Below, one piece after another: positions 15,834 to 26,252 of a stretch of 64,000 nt of DNA (the stretch's first letter is position 1; each line of letters starts with the position of its first letter). The notes under the pieces are model-generated. The model ran no database searches. It worked only from the letters and a program-made list of their open reading frames with translations, and was not told the DNA's origin. The DNA is from an uncultured Parabacteroides sp. (GTDB lineage Bacteria; Bacteroidota; Bacteroidia; Bacteroidales; Tannerellaceae), in assembly GCA_944325345.1 (NCBI GenBank), contig CALUZV010000004.1, forward strand, positions 62,001 to 126,000, read 5' to 3'. The translations under genes were made by a program, and so were the position numbers.

Positions 15834-17450
15834 ATGGATAAGAAAGTACGGAAAATATTGTCATCGTTGATAGCCATCTTGGCAGCTACGAACTTGGAGG
15901 CGCAACAGCAGGCGCCCAAGTTGGTGGTCTGCATCACGGTGGACCAACTTCGCGGCGACTATATCGAGTACTTCTATAATACGTTCGGCGAACGGGGATT
16001 CAAGAGGCTGATGAACGACGGGGTGATGTACAAGAACATTCGCTTCGAGTTCTCGAATATCGACGAGGCGAGTGCCTTTGCAACCCTTTTCACCGGCTCG
16101 AATCCTTGCTTCTCAGGCATCACGGGCAATAAGAAATACGACTTCGAGAACGAGCGCGAACTGCCCATCCTGAACGACCCTGCCTACCTCGGCAACTACA
16201 CCCGCGACAACTATTCCCCCAACGCACTCATAAGCTCCACCATCGGCGACGAGCTGAAGATCGCCTCGAAAGGCCGCAGCGACGTCTATGCCATCGCCCC
16301 GAATCCCCAGAGTGCCCTCCTCTCTGCCGGGCATGCAGCTGACGGGGCTTTCTGGATCGACAATGAGAATGGGAAGTGGGCAACAACGACTTACTTTAAG
16401 GGCGTGCCTTGGTATGTGGACAGATATAACAGTGGGAATGAGTCGCTCTCGGCCCGGCTTTCCCAAATGGTATGGACTCCCTCCTTGCCCATCGAGCGGT
16501 ACAATGCTTTCCCGTATGTCTTGGACGATGTGCCGTTCCGCTATACCTTTAGCGAGAACGAACGCTATTGCTACGAGAATCTGAAGACGACACCGTTCGT
16601 GAATAAAGAGATCAACCGCCTTGCGATGCAGTTCCTCGAATACGGAGGTTTCGGCACTCGCTCCTGCCCCGATATGCTCTCGGTTACTTATTATGCAGGG
16701 AATTACCGGGGTAACATGAACAAGGAATATACCCGCGAGATACAAGATACGTACTACCAGCTCGACCAGGATATCGAGAAGCTGCTGGATACTATCGACA
16801 AGAAGGTCGGTCTGGATAAAACCTTGGTTGTCTTCACCGGCTCCGGCTATTACCGAAGCGAGGAAGAATACGCCGACGGCCTCCACGTAAACCGTGGTGA
16901 GTTCCACCCGAAGCGTTGCGTCGCCCTCCTCAATATGTATCTGATGGCGCTCTACGGCCAACAGACGCAATGGGTTTCCGGATATTATAATCAACAGATA
17001 TTCTTGAACCGCAAGGCGATAGATGATGCCAAACTAGACCTTGCAGTCATACAGCAGAAGGCGGCAGACTTCGTCCAGGAGTTTAGCGGAGTACAGGCAG
17101 TTACCACAGGACACGCCCTCCTCACCGGCGATTGGAACGAAGGAACGGCATCTTTCCGCTACGGCACGCACCACCTCCGCCGGGGCGACCTCATCATCGA
17201 ACTACAACCCGGCTGGCAGATAAACAACGACAACCCGCAGGAAAAAGTCAAGGTCGTACGCCACAACGCTACGATCACCCCCCTCATTTTCTTAGGCAAC
17301 GGCCTGAAGCCGGAGCGCATCTACCGTGAGGTCAAAGCCACGGAAGTCGCGCCCTCCATCACCTACATCCTCCGCATCCGGCCGCCCAACGCCTCGCAAA
17401 CCATGCCTCTGCAGGAGCTGATGACTAACTCTATGGTTTCGAGCAAATAA
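15834..17450 (+). CDS. Alkaline-phosphatase-superfamily protein with degenerate active site
   Basis: 538 aa with signal peptide (cleavage near TNLEAQQQ). The fold is recognisable from KLVVCITVDQLRGDYIEYFYNTFGERGFKRLM, the segment LFTGSNPCFSGITGNKKYD, and a C-terminal TPLIFLGNGLKPERIYREV followed by an APSITYILRI segment. Compared with PafA-type enzymes, the metal ligand D37 is kept. The nucleophile Thr position reads E78 (in DEASAFATLF), the D..GH ligand pair reads YYAGN and the ADHG ligand pair reads GSGY. This suggests a non-catalytic relative. It sits between DUF4105 and secA, hinting at an envelope role; that is inference. Confidence 0.8.
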   Translation: MDKKVRKILSSLIAILAATNLEAQQQAPKLVVCITVDQLRGDYIEYFYNTFGERGFKRLMNDGVMYKNIRFEFSNIDEASAFATLFTGSNPCFSGITGNKKYDFENERELPILNDPAYLGNYTRDNYSPNALISSTIGDELKIASKGRSDVYAIAPNPQSALLSAGHAADGAFWIDNENGKWATTTYFKGVPWYVDRYNSGNESLSARLSQMVWTPSLPIERYNAFPYVLDDVPFRYTFSENERYCYENLKTTPFVNKEINRLAMQFLEYGGFGTRSCPDMLSVTYYAGNYRGNMNKEYTREIQDTYYQLDQDIEKLLDTIDKKVGLDKTLVVFTGSGYYRSEEEYADGLHVNRGEFHPKRCVALLNMYLMALYGQQTQWVSGYYNQQIFLNRKAIDDAKLDLAVIQQKAADFVQEFSGVQAVTTGHALLTGDWNEGTASFRYGTHHLRRGDLIIELQPGWQINNDNPQEKVKVVRHNATITPLIFLGNGLKPERIYREVKATEVAPSITYILRIRPPNASQTMPLQELMTNSMVSSK

Positions 17451-17487
17451 ACCTACATTCTCACTTCCCTCGGAGGCACCGCCCGGA

Positions 17488-17639
17488 TACACTATAATGT
17501 AGCATCCGACTACATTATAATGTAGCATCCAACTACATTATAATGTAACACCTCGCTACATTATAATGTAACCACACGCTACATTATAATGTACCAACAT
17601 GCTACATTATAACGTACCGACAACCTACTCTATAGAGTA
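17488..17639. repeat. Seven 14-bp palindromes at exact 23-bp spacing upstream of secA
   Basis: Palindrome TACATTATAATGTA starts at 17488 (one mismatch), 17511, 17534, 17557, 17580 and 17603 (one mismatch). A seventh palindrome, TACTCTATAGAGTA, with the same TAC/GTA ends but a different core, sits at 17626. Every step is exactly 23 bases; the 9-base spacers vary. The array ends 48 bases before the secA ATG, so it could be a row of operator sites, or belong to the same phenomenon as the other gap arrays. Confidence 0.95.
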
Positions 17640-17686
17640 CTTATTTCATTCATTTAATGTAGAATATAAATAAAAAGAATATAACA

Positions 17687-20600
17687 ATGGGATTTAATGA
17701 ATTCATGACGAAGTTGTTCGGCAACAAGTCGCAGCGCGATTTAAAGGAAATCACGCCCTACGTAGAAAAAATCAAGGCCGTTTATCCGTCTATCCAGGCA
17801 CTTTCAAACGATGAACTGCGTGCCAAAGTAGATGAGATTAAGCAGCGTATCCAAGACTATGTGGCCGATGAACGCGCCAAAGTGGACCAGCTCCGCGCAG
17901 GCATCGAAGACAAAGAGTTGGAAGAACGTGAAGCCATCTGGGCAGAGGTCGATAAGATTGAGAAGACCATCACGGACAAGATGGAGGTAGTATTGGAAGA
18001 GGTTCTTCCGGAGGTGTTTGCCATTATGAAGGATACGGCCCGCCGCTTCTCGGAGAGTAGCGAGGTGGTGGTTACGGCCAACGACTTCGATCGGAACTTG
18101 GCGGCGACGCACGACTTCGTCCGCATCGAGGGCGACAAAGCTATCTATGCTAATCATTGGATGGCTGGAGGTAATGAAATCACCTGGAACATGGTGCATT
18201 ATGACGTGCAGCTGTTCGGTGGCGTCGTCCTGCATAAGGGGAAGATTGCCGAGATGGCGACAGGTGAAGGTAAGACCCTGGTGGCTACCCTCCCGGTATT
18301 CCTGAACGCGCTAACCCGTAACGGCGTGCATGTTGTAACCGTGAACGACTACCTCTCGAAGCGCGACTCCGAGTGGATGGGTCCGCTCTATATGTTCCAC
18401 GGACTGTCGGTAGATTGCATCGACAAGCACCAGCCGAACTCCGAAGGTCGCCGGCGGGCGTATAATGCCGACATCACATTTGGTACAAATAATGAATTCG
18501 GCTTCGACTATCTGCGCGACAATATGGCGACTAATCCCCGCGATCTGGTACAGCGGAAGCACAACTACGCGATTGTCGATGAGGTCGATTCCGTGCTTAT
18601 CGACGATGCACGTACGCCGTTGATTATCTCCGGACCGGTGCCGCGCGGCGAGCAACAGCTGTTTGAAGTATTCCGCCCGAACGTCGAGGTCGTAGTGAAC
18701 GCACAGCGCACACTCTGCTCGCAGCTCCTCATCGAGGCAAAGAAGAAGATGGCCAGCGACGACCCGAAGGTAGTCGAGGAAGGGACTGTGCAGCTCTATC
18801 GTTCGTTCAAGGGATATCCTCGAAACAAGGCATTAATCAAATACTTGAGCGAGAAGAGCATCAAAGCTCAGATGTTGAAGACCGAAGAATACTTCATGTC
18901 GGAGAACATGAGGCACATGCACGAGGCGACAGACGAGCTGTACTTTGTCATCGACGAGAAGAATAACAGTGTCGAGCTTACGGACAAGGGCATCGACCTC
19001 TTGACTGGAAACAGCGACGACCCGAACTTCTTCGTCATGCCGGATATAACCACGGAACTTGCTGAACTCGAGAATATGCAGGGCACGGAAGAAGAGAAGC
19101 AGGCGAAGAAAGACGAGATACTGGCGAACTACTCGGTGAAGAGCGAACGCGTACACACCGTGAACCAGCTCCTCAAAGCGTACACATTGTTTGAGAAAGA
19201 TGATGAATACGTGGTGATGGATAATAAGGTAATGATTGTCGATGAGCAGACCGGACGTATCATGGACGGCCGCCGCTACTCCGACGGATTGCACCAAGCT
19301 ATCGAAGCCAAGGAACGCGTGAAGGTGGAAGCTGCGACGCAGACATTCGCTACCATCACCCTGCAGAACTATTTCCGTATGTACCACAAACTCTCTGGTA
19401 TGACGGGTACGGCCGAGACAGAGGCAGGCGAGTTCTGGAGTATCTATAAGCTGGATGTTGTTGTCATCCCGACAAACCGCCCGATTGCCCGCAAGGACTT
19501 GAACGACCGTATCTATAAGACGAAGCGCGAGAAGTATGCCGCAGTCATCGAAGAAATCGTACGTTTGACAGAGGCAGGCCGCCCCGTCCTGGTGGGTACA
19601 ACCTCGGTAGAAATCTCCGAATTGCTGAGCCGAATGTTGACGCTCCGCAAGATTAAACATAATGTATTGAACGCGAAGTTGCACCAGAAGGAGGCTGAAA
19701 TCGTCGCCCTCGCCGGTCAAACGAGTACGGTAACGATTGCTACCAACATGGCCGGTCGTGGTACAGATATCAAGTTGTCGCCGGAAGTGAAGGCGGCAGG
19801 TGGTCTCGCCATCATCGGTACGGAGCGCCACGAAAGCCGACGCGTCGATAGACAGTTGCGCGGACGTGCCGGACGTCAGGGCGACCCGGGCTCTTCTGTG
19901 TTCTATGTCTCTCTGGAAGACGACTTGATGCGTCTGTTTGCCTCCGAGAAGATTGCCGGACTGATGGACAAGCTCGGATTCAAGGAAGGCGAGGTTTTGG
20001 AACACAGTATGCTGAGCAAATCCGTAGAGCGGGCGCAGAAGAAAGTCGAGGAGAACAACTTCGGTATCCGTAAGCGTCTGTTGGAATACGACGATGTGAT
20101 GAACTCGCAGCGTAATGTTATCTATACGAGACGTCGCCACGCCTTGATGGGTGAACGTATCGGCCTCGATGTCTTGAATACCATCTATGATACGGCGAAT
20201 GCTATTGTAGATGAATACGCCGATGCCTCCAACTACGAGGGCTTCAAGCAGGAACTCTTCAAGACAATGGCTATGGAATGCCCGCTGACAGAGGAGGAAT
20301 ACAAGAATATGAAGGCTGACGCGATGGTCGAGAAAGTCTTCAGCGCCGCCCTCGAGATGTTCAAACGTCGTATGGAGCGTCTGACGCAGTATGCTAATCC
20401 GGTCATCAAACAGGTTTACGAGAACCAAGGTGCGATGTACGAGAATATCTTGATTCCGATTACCGACGGCAAGCGGATGTACAATGTCTCTTGCAACCTG
20501 AAGGAAGCCTACGAGACCGAGTGCAAGTCTGTTGCCAAGGCTTTCCAGAAGCTCATCGTCCTCCATACCATCGACGACGCGTGGAAGGAGCACCTGCGCG

Positions 20601-21073
20601 AAATGGACGAACTTCGTCATTCCGTTCAGAATGCCAGCTACGAGAACAAAGACCCCTTGTTGATCTACAAGCTGGAATCCTATAACCTCTTCAAGGGCAT
20701 GGTCGATACGATGAACCGCAAGACCGTCGCCATCCTGATGCGTGGACAAATCCCGATGCGCGAACCGAGTGCCGAGGAACGTCGCCTCGCCGAAGCCCGT
20801 CGTGCCGCTGCCGAGAGTGCCAGCAAGCAGGCTGCCGCTCTGGAGGCTGAGGCCCGCCAGCGTATCCAAATCCAACGTGCCCAGGAAGAACAGCACGAGG
20901 ATATGAGCAAATACCGCACGGAAAAGGCGGATGCCAACGGTGGGGGTGCCAATATCAATACGCAAGCTGCTCCGCAAGAGCCTGTCCGCGCCGAAAAGCG
21001 TGTAGGTCGCAACGACCCTTGTCCTTGCGGCAGTGGTAAGAAATACAAGAACTGCCACGGTGCTGGACTCTAA
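17687..21073 (+). CDS. secA: Preprotein translocase ATPase SecA
   Basis: Motor ATPase that drives proteins through SecYEG. 1128 aa, longer than the usual 900 or so, with the insertions common in Bacteroidota. Walker A is MATGEGKT at residues 190-197; the DEAD-type motif region is [16 protein letters not shown]; the preprotein cross-linking domain follows; motif VI region is [23 protein letters not shown]. The C-terminal zinc/SecB-binding tail has [15 protein letters not shown] 23-bp-period palindrome array lies just upstream. No TAnnTTTG box is evident in the leader. Confidence 0.98.
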   Translation: MGFNEFMTKLFGNKSQRDLKEITPYVEKIKAVYPSIQALSNDELRAKVDEIKQRIQDYVADERAKVDQLRAGIEDKELEEREAIWAEVDKIEKTITDKMEVVLEEVLPEVFAIMKDTARRFSESSEVVVTANDFDRNLAATHDFVRIEGDKAIYANHWMAGGNEITWNMVHYDVQLFGGVVLHKGKIAEMATGEGKTLVATLPVFLNALTRNGVHVVTVNDYLSKRDSEWMGPLYMFHGLSVDCIDKHQPNSEGRRRAYNADITFGTNNEFGFDYLRDNMATNPRDLVQRKHNYAIVDEVDSVLIDDARTPLIISGPVPRGEQQLFEVFRPNVEVVVNAQRTLCSQLLIEAKKKMASDDPKVVEEGTVQLYRSFKGYPRNKALIKYLSEKSIKAQMLKTEEYFMSENMRHMHEATDELYFVIDEKNNSVELTDKGIDLLTGNSDDPNFFVMPDITTELAELENMQGTEEEKQAKKDEILANYSVKSERVHTVNQLLKAYTLFEKDDEYVVMDNKVMIVDEQTGRIMDGRRYSDGLHQAIEAKERVKVEAATQTFATITLQNYFRMYHKLSGMTGTAETEAGEFWSIYKLDVVVIPTNRPIARKDLNDRIYKTKREKYAAVIEEIVRLTEAGRPVLVGTTSVEISELLSRMLTLRKIKHNVLNAKLHQKEAEIVALAGQTSTVTIATNMAGRGTDIKLSPEVKAAGGLAIIGTERHESRRVDRQLRGRAGRQGDPGSSVFYVSLEDDLMRLFASEKIAGLMDKLGFKEGEVLEHSMLSKSVERAQKKVEENNFGIRKRLLEYDDVMNSQRNVIYTRRRHALMGERIGLDVLNTIYDTANAIVDEYADASNYEGFKQELFKTMAMECPLTEEEYKNMKADAMVEKVFSAALEMFKRRMERLTQYANPVIKQVYENQGAMYENILIPITDGKRMYNVSCNLKEAYETECKSVAKAFQKLIVLHTIDDAWKEHLREMDELRHSVQNASYENKDPLLIYKLESYNLFKGMVDTMNRKTVAILMRGQIPMREPSAEERRLAEARRAAAESASKQAAALEAEARQRIQIQRAQEEQHEDMSKYRTEKADANGGGANINTQAAPQEPVRAEKRVGRNDPCPCGSGKKYKNCHGAGL

Positions 21074-21083
21074 CGGATTGGTT

Positions 21084-21737
21084 ATGGCAAAGAAAAGGAA
21101 AAAGAAACCGTTGCCCCCGAAGCCGCTGACGGAGGAGCAGTTCATCCGACTGAAGATGCGCTCGCTGCCTATCACCGAATGCCTGATGGAAACGGGATGG
21201 GAAGAACGGGGCTTGTGTTGCATCGTGGTGAGCCGCCAGCACCCGAACGGCAAGATTACCATGGGGGTTTTCCTGGTGGATAATTTCTGCCTGGGTTTGA
21301 AGGAAACACATTACTTCTTCGAGATTCCCGACGAAGACTATGCGACGCGCATAGGGGGCGACGTGGCGATGAAGAAGGTTTCCTACGAGGAAGTGCATAA
21401 TTTCATCTACGGGGCTATCGCTTTCGCGGAGGAGGTCGGCATCAAGCCGGCCAAATCCTTCGAGCTGACCCAGTATATCCTGGAGGAAGACACGGAGGAT
21501 ATCCCGCTCATCGAGTATCCGTACGGCAAGAACGGCAAGTATTACCTCTATGCCGACACGCTCATGGAACTCAACACCCATCTGAAGCATTTGCAAAATG
21601 TCTTGGGCGACGAGTTCGGCGGCTTCGAGGTTTACAGCGAGCAGCGGAAGCTCTGGCGACTGCGGAAAAAACTTATCGAGTGTTACATGGATGCCGGTAT
21701 CATACCGGATTGGCAAACGATGTATCCGGATAAATAG
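21084..21737 (+). CDS. Conserved-looking cytosolic protein of unknown function
   Basis: 217 aa starting MAKKRKKKPLPP, ten bases after the secA stop, so probably co-transcribed with it. I do not recognise the family. It has a lysine-rich N-terminus, no signal peptide or membrane helix, and a beta-rich stretch CIVVSRQHPNGKITMGVFLVD followed by NFCLGLKETHYFF. The C-terminal half is acidic and helical (SYEEVHNFIYGAIAFAEEVG; RKLWRLRKKLIECYM). Position suggests a link to translation or secretion, but nothing in the sequence proves this. A longer frame starting upstream overlaps secA and is not favoured. Confidence 0.75.
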   Translation: MAKKRKKKPLPPKPLTEEQFIRLKMRSLPITECLMETGWEERGLCCIVVSRQHPNGKITMGVFLVDNFCLGLKETHYFFEIPDEDYATRIGGDVAMKKVSYEEVHNFIYGAIAFAEEVGIKPAKSFELTQYILEEDTEDIPLIEYPYGKNGKYYLYADTLMELNTHLKHLQNVLGDEFGGFEVYSEQRKLWRLRKKLIECYMDAGIIPDWQTMYPDK

Positions 21738-21760
21738 CCTTCCCGATAGCCTGGTAACAT

Positions 21761-21945
21761 GCGTTTACGCGAGTATTTAGCTTGCCCCCCCCTCAAGCCA
21801 AATACTCGCGTAAATGGCTTTATAGGGGGGGTAGGTAGGCGTTTACGCGCGTAAAAGGCCTTACCCCCCACCCCTCTAAGCCCAAATACTGCAGTAAAAG
21901 GCTCGATACCCACCCCCCTAAGGCCAAATACTCCGGTAAAAGGGC
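21761..21945. repeat. Palindrome array with TTTAC(N)GTAAA cores, 5 copies, about 42-bp period
   Basis: Dyad centres lie near 21770, 21807, 21848, 21891 and 21933 (spacings 37, 41, 43, 42). Cores are ACGCGAGT, ACTCGCGT, ACGCGCGT, ACTGCAGT and ACTCCGGT, each flanked by AAAT or GTAAAA and C-runs. The first two copies are mutual inverted repeats and form a long stem (about 21763-21815) that could terminate transcription after the gene at 21084. The region lies upstream of clpB. Confidence 0.85.
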
Positions 21946-21976
21946 CGACAATCCCCCCACTTCGACCAACTTTGGC

Positions 21977-21995
21977 ACGGAAACCGACGTTCCGT
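21977..21995. promoter_or_regulatory. Possible activator site (ACGGAA-N7-TTCCGT) upstream of clpB
   Basis: Perfect six-base dyad with a seven-base gap, about 60-70 bases upstream of the sigma-54-like -24 box. The distance suits an upstream activator site, but only one copy is seen. Confidence 0.3.
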
Positions 21996-22052
21996 CATCC
22001 GTTCTTTCGCCCGTCTCCTGTTTTTAGCAGCCATTTTGTCAGCTTCCGGCTT

Positions 22053-22068
22053 TGGCACTCCTTTTGTA
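22053..22068 (+). promoter_or_regulatory. Sigma-54-like -24/-12 promoter of clpB
   Basis: TGGCAC-N5-TTGTA matches the TGGCAC-N5-TTGCA layout, with the -12 C changed to T. Predicted transcription start is near 22080, 43 bases before the clpB ATG. The FtsX permease promoter at 37384 has the same -12 variant and the same leader length. Confidence 0.55.
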
Positions 22069-22122
22069 GAAAGATAAGCGTGTTTCTAAATAACGAATTA
22101 AAGTAGAAAGGAGATTAACAAT

Positions 22123-24711
22123 ATGAATTTTAACAACTTTACAATCAAAGCGCAGGAGGCCGTGCAACAGTCGGTGCAGCTCGCCCAGCAAAACGGGCAG
22201 CAGGCTATCGAGGCCGTTCATCTGCTGAAGGCTGTCATGATGACGGGCGAAAGTGTTGCTAACTTCCTGTTCCAAAAGTTAGGCGTCAATACGCAGAACT
22301 TGCAGCGCGTCTTGGATGCGCAGATAGCTTCCCTGCCGAAGGTTTCGGGCGGTGAGCCGTATTTGTCGAGCGAAGCCAACCAAGTCCTGCAGAAGGCTAT
22401 CGATTATTCGTCGAAGATGGGCGACCAGTACGTTTCCCTCGAGCCTATCTTCCTCGCCTTGTTCACGGAGAAGAGCAGTGCGTCGCAGATCCTGAAAGAT
22501 GCGGGCATGACTGAAAAGGAACTCCGCCTCGCCATCGACGAGCTGCGGAAGGGCAACAAAGTTACCAGCCAGTCTGCCGAGGATACGTACGACGCCCTGA
22601 ACAAATACGCTATCAACCTGAACGAGCGTGCCCGGAGCGGAAAACTCGACCCGGTCATCGGCCGCGACGAGGAAATCCGCCGTGTCCTTCAGATTCTGAG
22701 CCGCCGTACGAAGAACAACCCGATCCTGATTGGCGAGCCGGGTGTCGGTAAGACGGCGATTGCCGAGGGGCTGGCGCACCGTATCATCCGTGGCGATGTC
22801 CCTGAGAATCTGAAGTCGAAACAGATTTTCTCCCTCGACATGGGTGCGCTGATTGCCGGTGCAAAGTATAAAGGAGAGTTCGAGGAGCGTCTGAAGGCTG
22901 TCGTCAATGAGGTTACGAAGAGCGACGGCGAGATTATCCTCTTCATCGACGAAATCCATACGCTGGTCGGTGCCGGCAAGGGTGAAGGCGCGATGGACGC
23001 TGCCAACATCTTGAAGCCTGCCCTCGCAAGGGGCGAACTCCGCGCCATCGGTGCCACCACCTTGGACGAATACCAGAAGTATTTCGAGAAGGACAAGGCG
23101 CTGGAGCGCCGTTTCCAGATTGTTATGGTGGATGAGCCGAGCGAAGTGGATGCCATCTCCATCCTCCGTGGTCTGAAGGAGAAATACGAGAACCATCACA
23201 AGGTGCGTATCAAGGATGACGCTATCATCGCTGCCGTCCAGCTTTCGAGCCGGTACATCACCGACCGTTTCTTGCCGGATAAGGCGATTGACTTGATGGA
23301 TGAAGCTGCCGCCCGCCTCCGTATGCAGATGGACTCGGTGCCGGAATCCTTGGACGAGGTTTCCCGCCGTATCAAGCAGTTGGAGATTGAGCGCGAGGCC
23401 ATCAAGCGTGAGGATGACCAGCAGAAGCTCGCCCAACTGAACAAGGAAATCGCTGACCTCAAGGAAGAGGAAACGAAGCAAAAGGCTCAGTGGCAAAGCG
23501 AGAAGGAGCAGATCAACAAGATTCAACAGAATAAGATTGATATCGAGAACCTGAAATTTGAAGCCGACAAAGCCGAGCGCGAGGGCGACTACGGCAAAGT
23601 AGCCGAAATCCGCTACGGCAAAATCAAACAGAAGGAGGAGGAAATCAAACAGGTTCAGGAGAAGCTCCACTCCATGCAGGGCGGTGCCGCCATGATCAAG
23701 GAGGAGGTAGATAGCGACGATATCGCCGATGTGGTTTCGCGCTGGACGGGTATCCCCGTGAGCAAGATGCTGCAGAGCGAGCGCGAGAAGCTGCTCCACC
23801 TCGAGGAGGAACTCCACAAGCGTGTCATCGGCCAGGACGAGGCTATCTCCGCCATCGCCGATGCTGTCCGCCGCAGCCGTGCCGGTCTCCAAGACCCGAA
23901 GCGGCCTATCGGTTCGTTCATCTTCCTCGGTACCACGGGTGTGGGTAAGACGGAGCTGGCCAAGGCGTTGGCCGACTATCTGTTTGATGATGAGAACATG
24001 ATGACGCGTATCGACATGAGCGAATACCAGGAGAAGTTCAGCGCGACACGTTTGATCGGTGCCCCTCCGGGATACGTGGGCTACGACGAGGGTGGCCAGC
24101 TGACCGAAGCTATCCGCCGCAAACCGTACTCGGTCGTCCTCTTCGACGAAATCGAGAAGGCGCATCCGGATGTCTTCAATATCTTGCTGCAAGTCCTCGA
24201 TGATGGCCGTCTGACCGACAACAAAGGTCGCACGGTGAACTTCAAGAACACCATCATCATCATGACCAGCAACATGGGCTCGTCGTTGATTCGCGAGAAC
24301 TTCGAGAAAATGACCGACGCCAACCGCAGTCAGGTCGTCGAGCAGACGAAGGGTCAGGTCCTCGAGTTGCTCAAGAAGACCATCCGTCCGGAATTCCTCA
24401 ACCGTATCGACGAGATTATCATGTTCACCCCGCTGACCGAGAAGGAAATCCGCCAGATCGTCGGACTCCAGCTGAACAACGTCAAGAAGATGTTGGCCGA
24501 GAATGGCATCACGCTCGAATTTACCGACGCGGCCTTGGACTTCATCAGCCACGAGGGTTACGACCCGCAGTTCGGTGCGCGTCCTGTGAAACGTGTCATC
24601 CAGCGGTACGTCCTCAACGAACTTTCGAAGGAAATCCTGAGCGGGCACGTCAATCGCGAGCACGCCATCACGATCGACTTCGCCGGCGGCGAGCTTGTCT
24701 TCCGCAATTAA
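22123..24711 (+). CDS. clpB: Disaggregase ATPase ClpB
   Basis: 862 aa, full length. The Clp N-domain covers residues 1 to about 145. The first AAA+ module has Walker A GEPGVGKT at 204-211. The long coiled-coil middle domain (about 400-525, [16 protein letters not shown]...) distinguishes ClpB from ClpA/C. The second AAA+ module has GTTGVGKT at 603-610. It rescues aggregated proteins with DnaK after heat stress. Transcribed alone from a sigma-54-like promoter and closed by a strong terminator. Confidence 0.98.
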   Translation: MNFNNFTIKAQEAVQQSVQLAQQNGQQAIEAVHLLKAVMMTGESVANFLFQKLGVNTQNLQRVLDAQIASLPKVSGGEPYLSSEANQVLQKAIDYSSKMGDQYVSLEPIFLALFTEKSSASQILKDAGMTEKELRLAIDELRKGNKVTSQSAEDTYDALNKYAINLNERARSGKLDPVIGRDEEIRRVLQILSRRTKNNPILIGEPGVGKTAIAEGLAHRIIRGDVPENLKSKQIFSLDMGALIAGAKYKGEFEERLKAVVNEVTKSDGEIILFIDEIHTLVGAGKGEGAMDAANILKPALARGELRAIGATTLDEYQKYFEKDKALERRFQIVMVDEPSEVDAISILRGLKEKYENHHKVRIKDDAIIAAVQLSSRYITDRFLPDKAIDLMDEAAARLRMQMDSVPESLDEVSRRIKQLEIEREAIKREDDQQKLAQLNKEIADLKEEETKQKAQWQSEKEQINKIQQNKIDIENLKFEADKAEREGDYGKVAEIRYGKIKQKEEEIKQVQEKLHSMQGGAAMIKEEVDSDDIADVVSRWTGIPVSKMLQSEREKLLHLEEELHKRVIGQDEAISAIADAVRRSRAGLQDPKRPIGSFIFLGTTGVGKTELAKALADYLFDDENMMTRIDMSEYQEKFSATRLIGAPPGYVGYDEGGQLTEAIRRKPYSVVLFDEIEKAHPDVFNILLQVLDDGRLTDNKGRTVNFKNTIIIMTSNMGSSLIRENFEKMTDANRSQVVEQTKGQVLELLKKTIRPEFLNRIDEIIMFTPLTEKEIRQIVGLQLNNVKKMLAENGITLEFTDAALDFISHEGYDPQFGARPVKRVIQRYVLNELSKEILSGHVNREHAITIDFAGGELVFRN

Positions 24712-24759
24712 GCGGTTCCCGCTGGAAAAAGATTCATCACGGTCGTTTTATAGATAAAG

Positions 24760-24814
24760 AACGGCGTTGCCGGTTCCCTTCCGCGCGAAGGGATGCTGGC
24801 GACGCCGTTTTTTT
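24760..24814 (+). terminator. Rho-independent terminator of clpB
   Basis: AACGGCGTTGCC...GGCGACGCCGTT followed by seven T, about 50 bases after the clpB stop. Confidence 0.9.
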
Positions 24815-24837
24815 GTTTCCTTTCGCTCGACGAGTAG

Positions 24838-25025
24838 TTAGAGCCCCGGGCTCTGGCGTCCTTTCGCAAGAAAAGTTGTCAGAGCCGCAGGATCTAGCGT
24901 CCTTTCGCAAGAAAAGTTGTTAGAGCCTCGGGCTCTGACGTCCTTTCGCGAGAAAAGTTGCTAGAGCCGCGGGCTCTACGAACTCGTCGCGCGATTTGGG
25001 GTTAGAGCCGGCGGCTCTGGCGTCC
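24838..25025. repeat. Tandem palindrome array, 5 copies, exact 41-bp period
   Basis: Cores AGAGCC(N2-3)GGCTCT; the GAGC starts at 24841, 24882, 24923, 24964 and 25005 (all spacings 41). The connecting sequence CGTCCTTTCGC(A/G)AGAAAAGTTG is conserved after units 1-3, differs after unit 4, and is partly restored after unit 5. Lies between the clpB terminator and the dispersed inverted repeat. No gene is visible. Confidence 0.95.
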
Positions 25026-25050
25026 TTTCGGGCGGAGTAGCTCAAAAATC

Positions 25051-25119
25051 AGGCACGGATTACGCGGATTAACACGGATATGATTTTTGAATCCGTGTTA
25101 ATCCGCGTAATCCGTGCCT
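25051..25119. repeat. 29-bp perfect inverted repeat of the CACGGATTA family
   Basis: Two 29-base arms built from AGGCACGGATTACGCGGAT-like words, loop 11 bases. It lies between the convergent clpB and the minus-strand gene at 25140, where it could act as a two-way terminator. A degenerate relative is at 30209-30288. Confidence 0.9.
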
Positions 25120-25139
25120 TAAAAATAAAGAGAATGTGA

Positions 25140-26096
25140 TTAATCGAACAGCGAGAGCTGCATCTTCTCCGCCTCCATCTTCTTCAAATGCCGTTTCCCT
25201 TGCGGCGTGATGATTTCCATTCCGCCGAAACGAGTGCGGATGACGGTCGTAACGATGTAACTGACGTTGATGACCTCGCCCAGCTCGGAGAGGCGGCGGG
25301 CAATCTCGAGGACACACTCGATACACATGCCGCTGGCAAAGGCGATCTTGTCCTCGACCATCTGCCGCTTGAATTCCTCGTCCTGCATGTAGAAATCGAT
25401 TGTCGCCCCACCTTTATTATAAATACCCTTCCAGCGATAGCGCGCGTCGGTGAGGACGGGCGAGATTATTTCGATGACCGCCCGCGTGTCGCGCTGCGTA
25501 GGCAGGTCGTCGGAGCGGAGGATGTAGAAATCGAACGATTCGCGCTTGACCTCGAGGAGACCGGAGCGGCTGCGGCCGGCCTCGTTCAATTCGCGCAGGG
25601 TAATCTTCGTAATCTTCGGATAGCCCCGGAGCGCCTCGTAGAAATTGGATTTAATCTTGCAGAAACGGGGCGAGTTGGCGAGAAGTTCGACCAGCGCGTG
25701 GGGGACGCCGCGTGCCTCGCGCTTCAGGTCGCGGCGGAAACGGGCGAGTTCCTTCTGCATCCGCTCGTCGTCGCCCTCGGACCGCTCGAAGAGAGGCTGT
25801 CCGCCGACCGAGAGCGTGGGGCGGACGAGGATTTGCATCGCGAGATTGAGGACGACGGAGATGCAGCGGACGCTTTCGCCCGCGACGCACCAGATGTCCT
25901 TGAAGCCCTCCTGGAAAATGTGCGGCTCGTCATAGACCGTCAGCCGCACGTCGAGCATATCGGAGAGGGAACGGATTAGCTGTAGGATTTCCTTTTCGCA
26001 ACGATGGCGGATCGTGGCGTCGATATAGGTTGATTTATCGTTGAAGCCGTAGCGCAACTCCAGCTTGTTGGAAAATCTAATCATGGGACTTTTCAT
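25140..26096 (-). CDS. Unknown protein ending in a sliding-clamp-binding motif
   Basis: 318 aa, no signal peptide or membrane helix; I do not recognise the family. It is rich in charged residues, with a basic helical stretch in the middle (ELARFRRDLKREARGVPHALVELL). The last six residues are QLSLFD, which fits the bacterial beta-clamp-binding consensus QL(S/D)LF, seen for example as QLNLF in UmuC. A replication- or repair-linked role is therefore possible; this is inference from one short motif. Starts at 26096 or four codons in (26084). A TATCTTTG element lies upstream at 26142. Confidence 0.75.
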   Translation of the reverse strand: MKSPMIRFSNKLELRYGFNDKSTYIDATIRHRCEKEILQLIRSLSDMLDVRLTVYDEPHIFQEGFKDIWCVAGESVRCISVVLNLAMQILVRPTLSVGGQPLFERSEGDDERMQKELARFRRDLKREARGVPHALVELLANSPRFCKIKSNFYEALRGYPKITKITLRELNEAGRSRSGLLEVKRESFDFYILRSDDLPTQRDTRAVIEIISPVLTDARYRWKGIYNKGGATIDFYMQDEEFKRQMVEDKIAFASGMCIECVLEIARRLSELGEVINVSYIVTTVIRTRFGGMEIITPQGKRHLKKMEAEKMQLSLFD

Positions 26097-26141
26097 GTTT
26101 CAAATCGAGATAAAAACAGTTGTGTTAATGTTATCGAAATG

Positions 26142-26149
26142 CAAAGATA
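26142..26149 (-). promoter_or_regulatory. TATCTTTG promoter element for the clamp-motif gene
   Basis: Minus-strand TATCTTTGC, about 46 bases before the ATG at 26096. Confidence 0.6.
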
Positions 26150-26252
26150 GGGAAAAAGTGCACAAAATCGTCCGATTTTCGCCAAGGATGGCGGAAATGA
26201 TGGATTAGGGAATATTAATAAGGAGGCAGTCGGCACGATAGAGAAAAAGATG

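Noticed and set aside
21973..21990. A second sigma-54 box TGGCACGGAAACC upstream of clpB
   Set aside because: TGGCAC is present but no TTG lies at the -12 distance; the copy at 22053 fits better.
18833..24663. Very long minus-strand open frames opposite secA (809 aa) and clpB (794 aa)
   Set aside because: They are antisense shadows produced by the codon use of two highly conserved genes; no family motifs, and the sense genes are certain.
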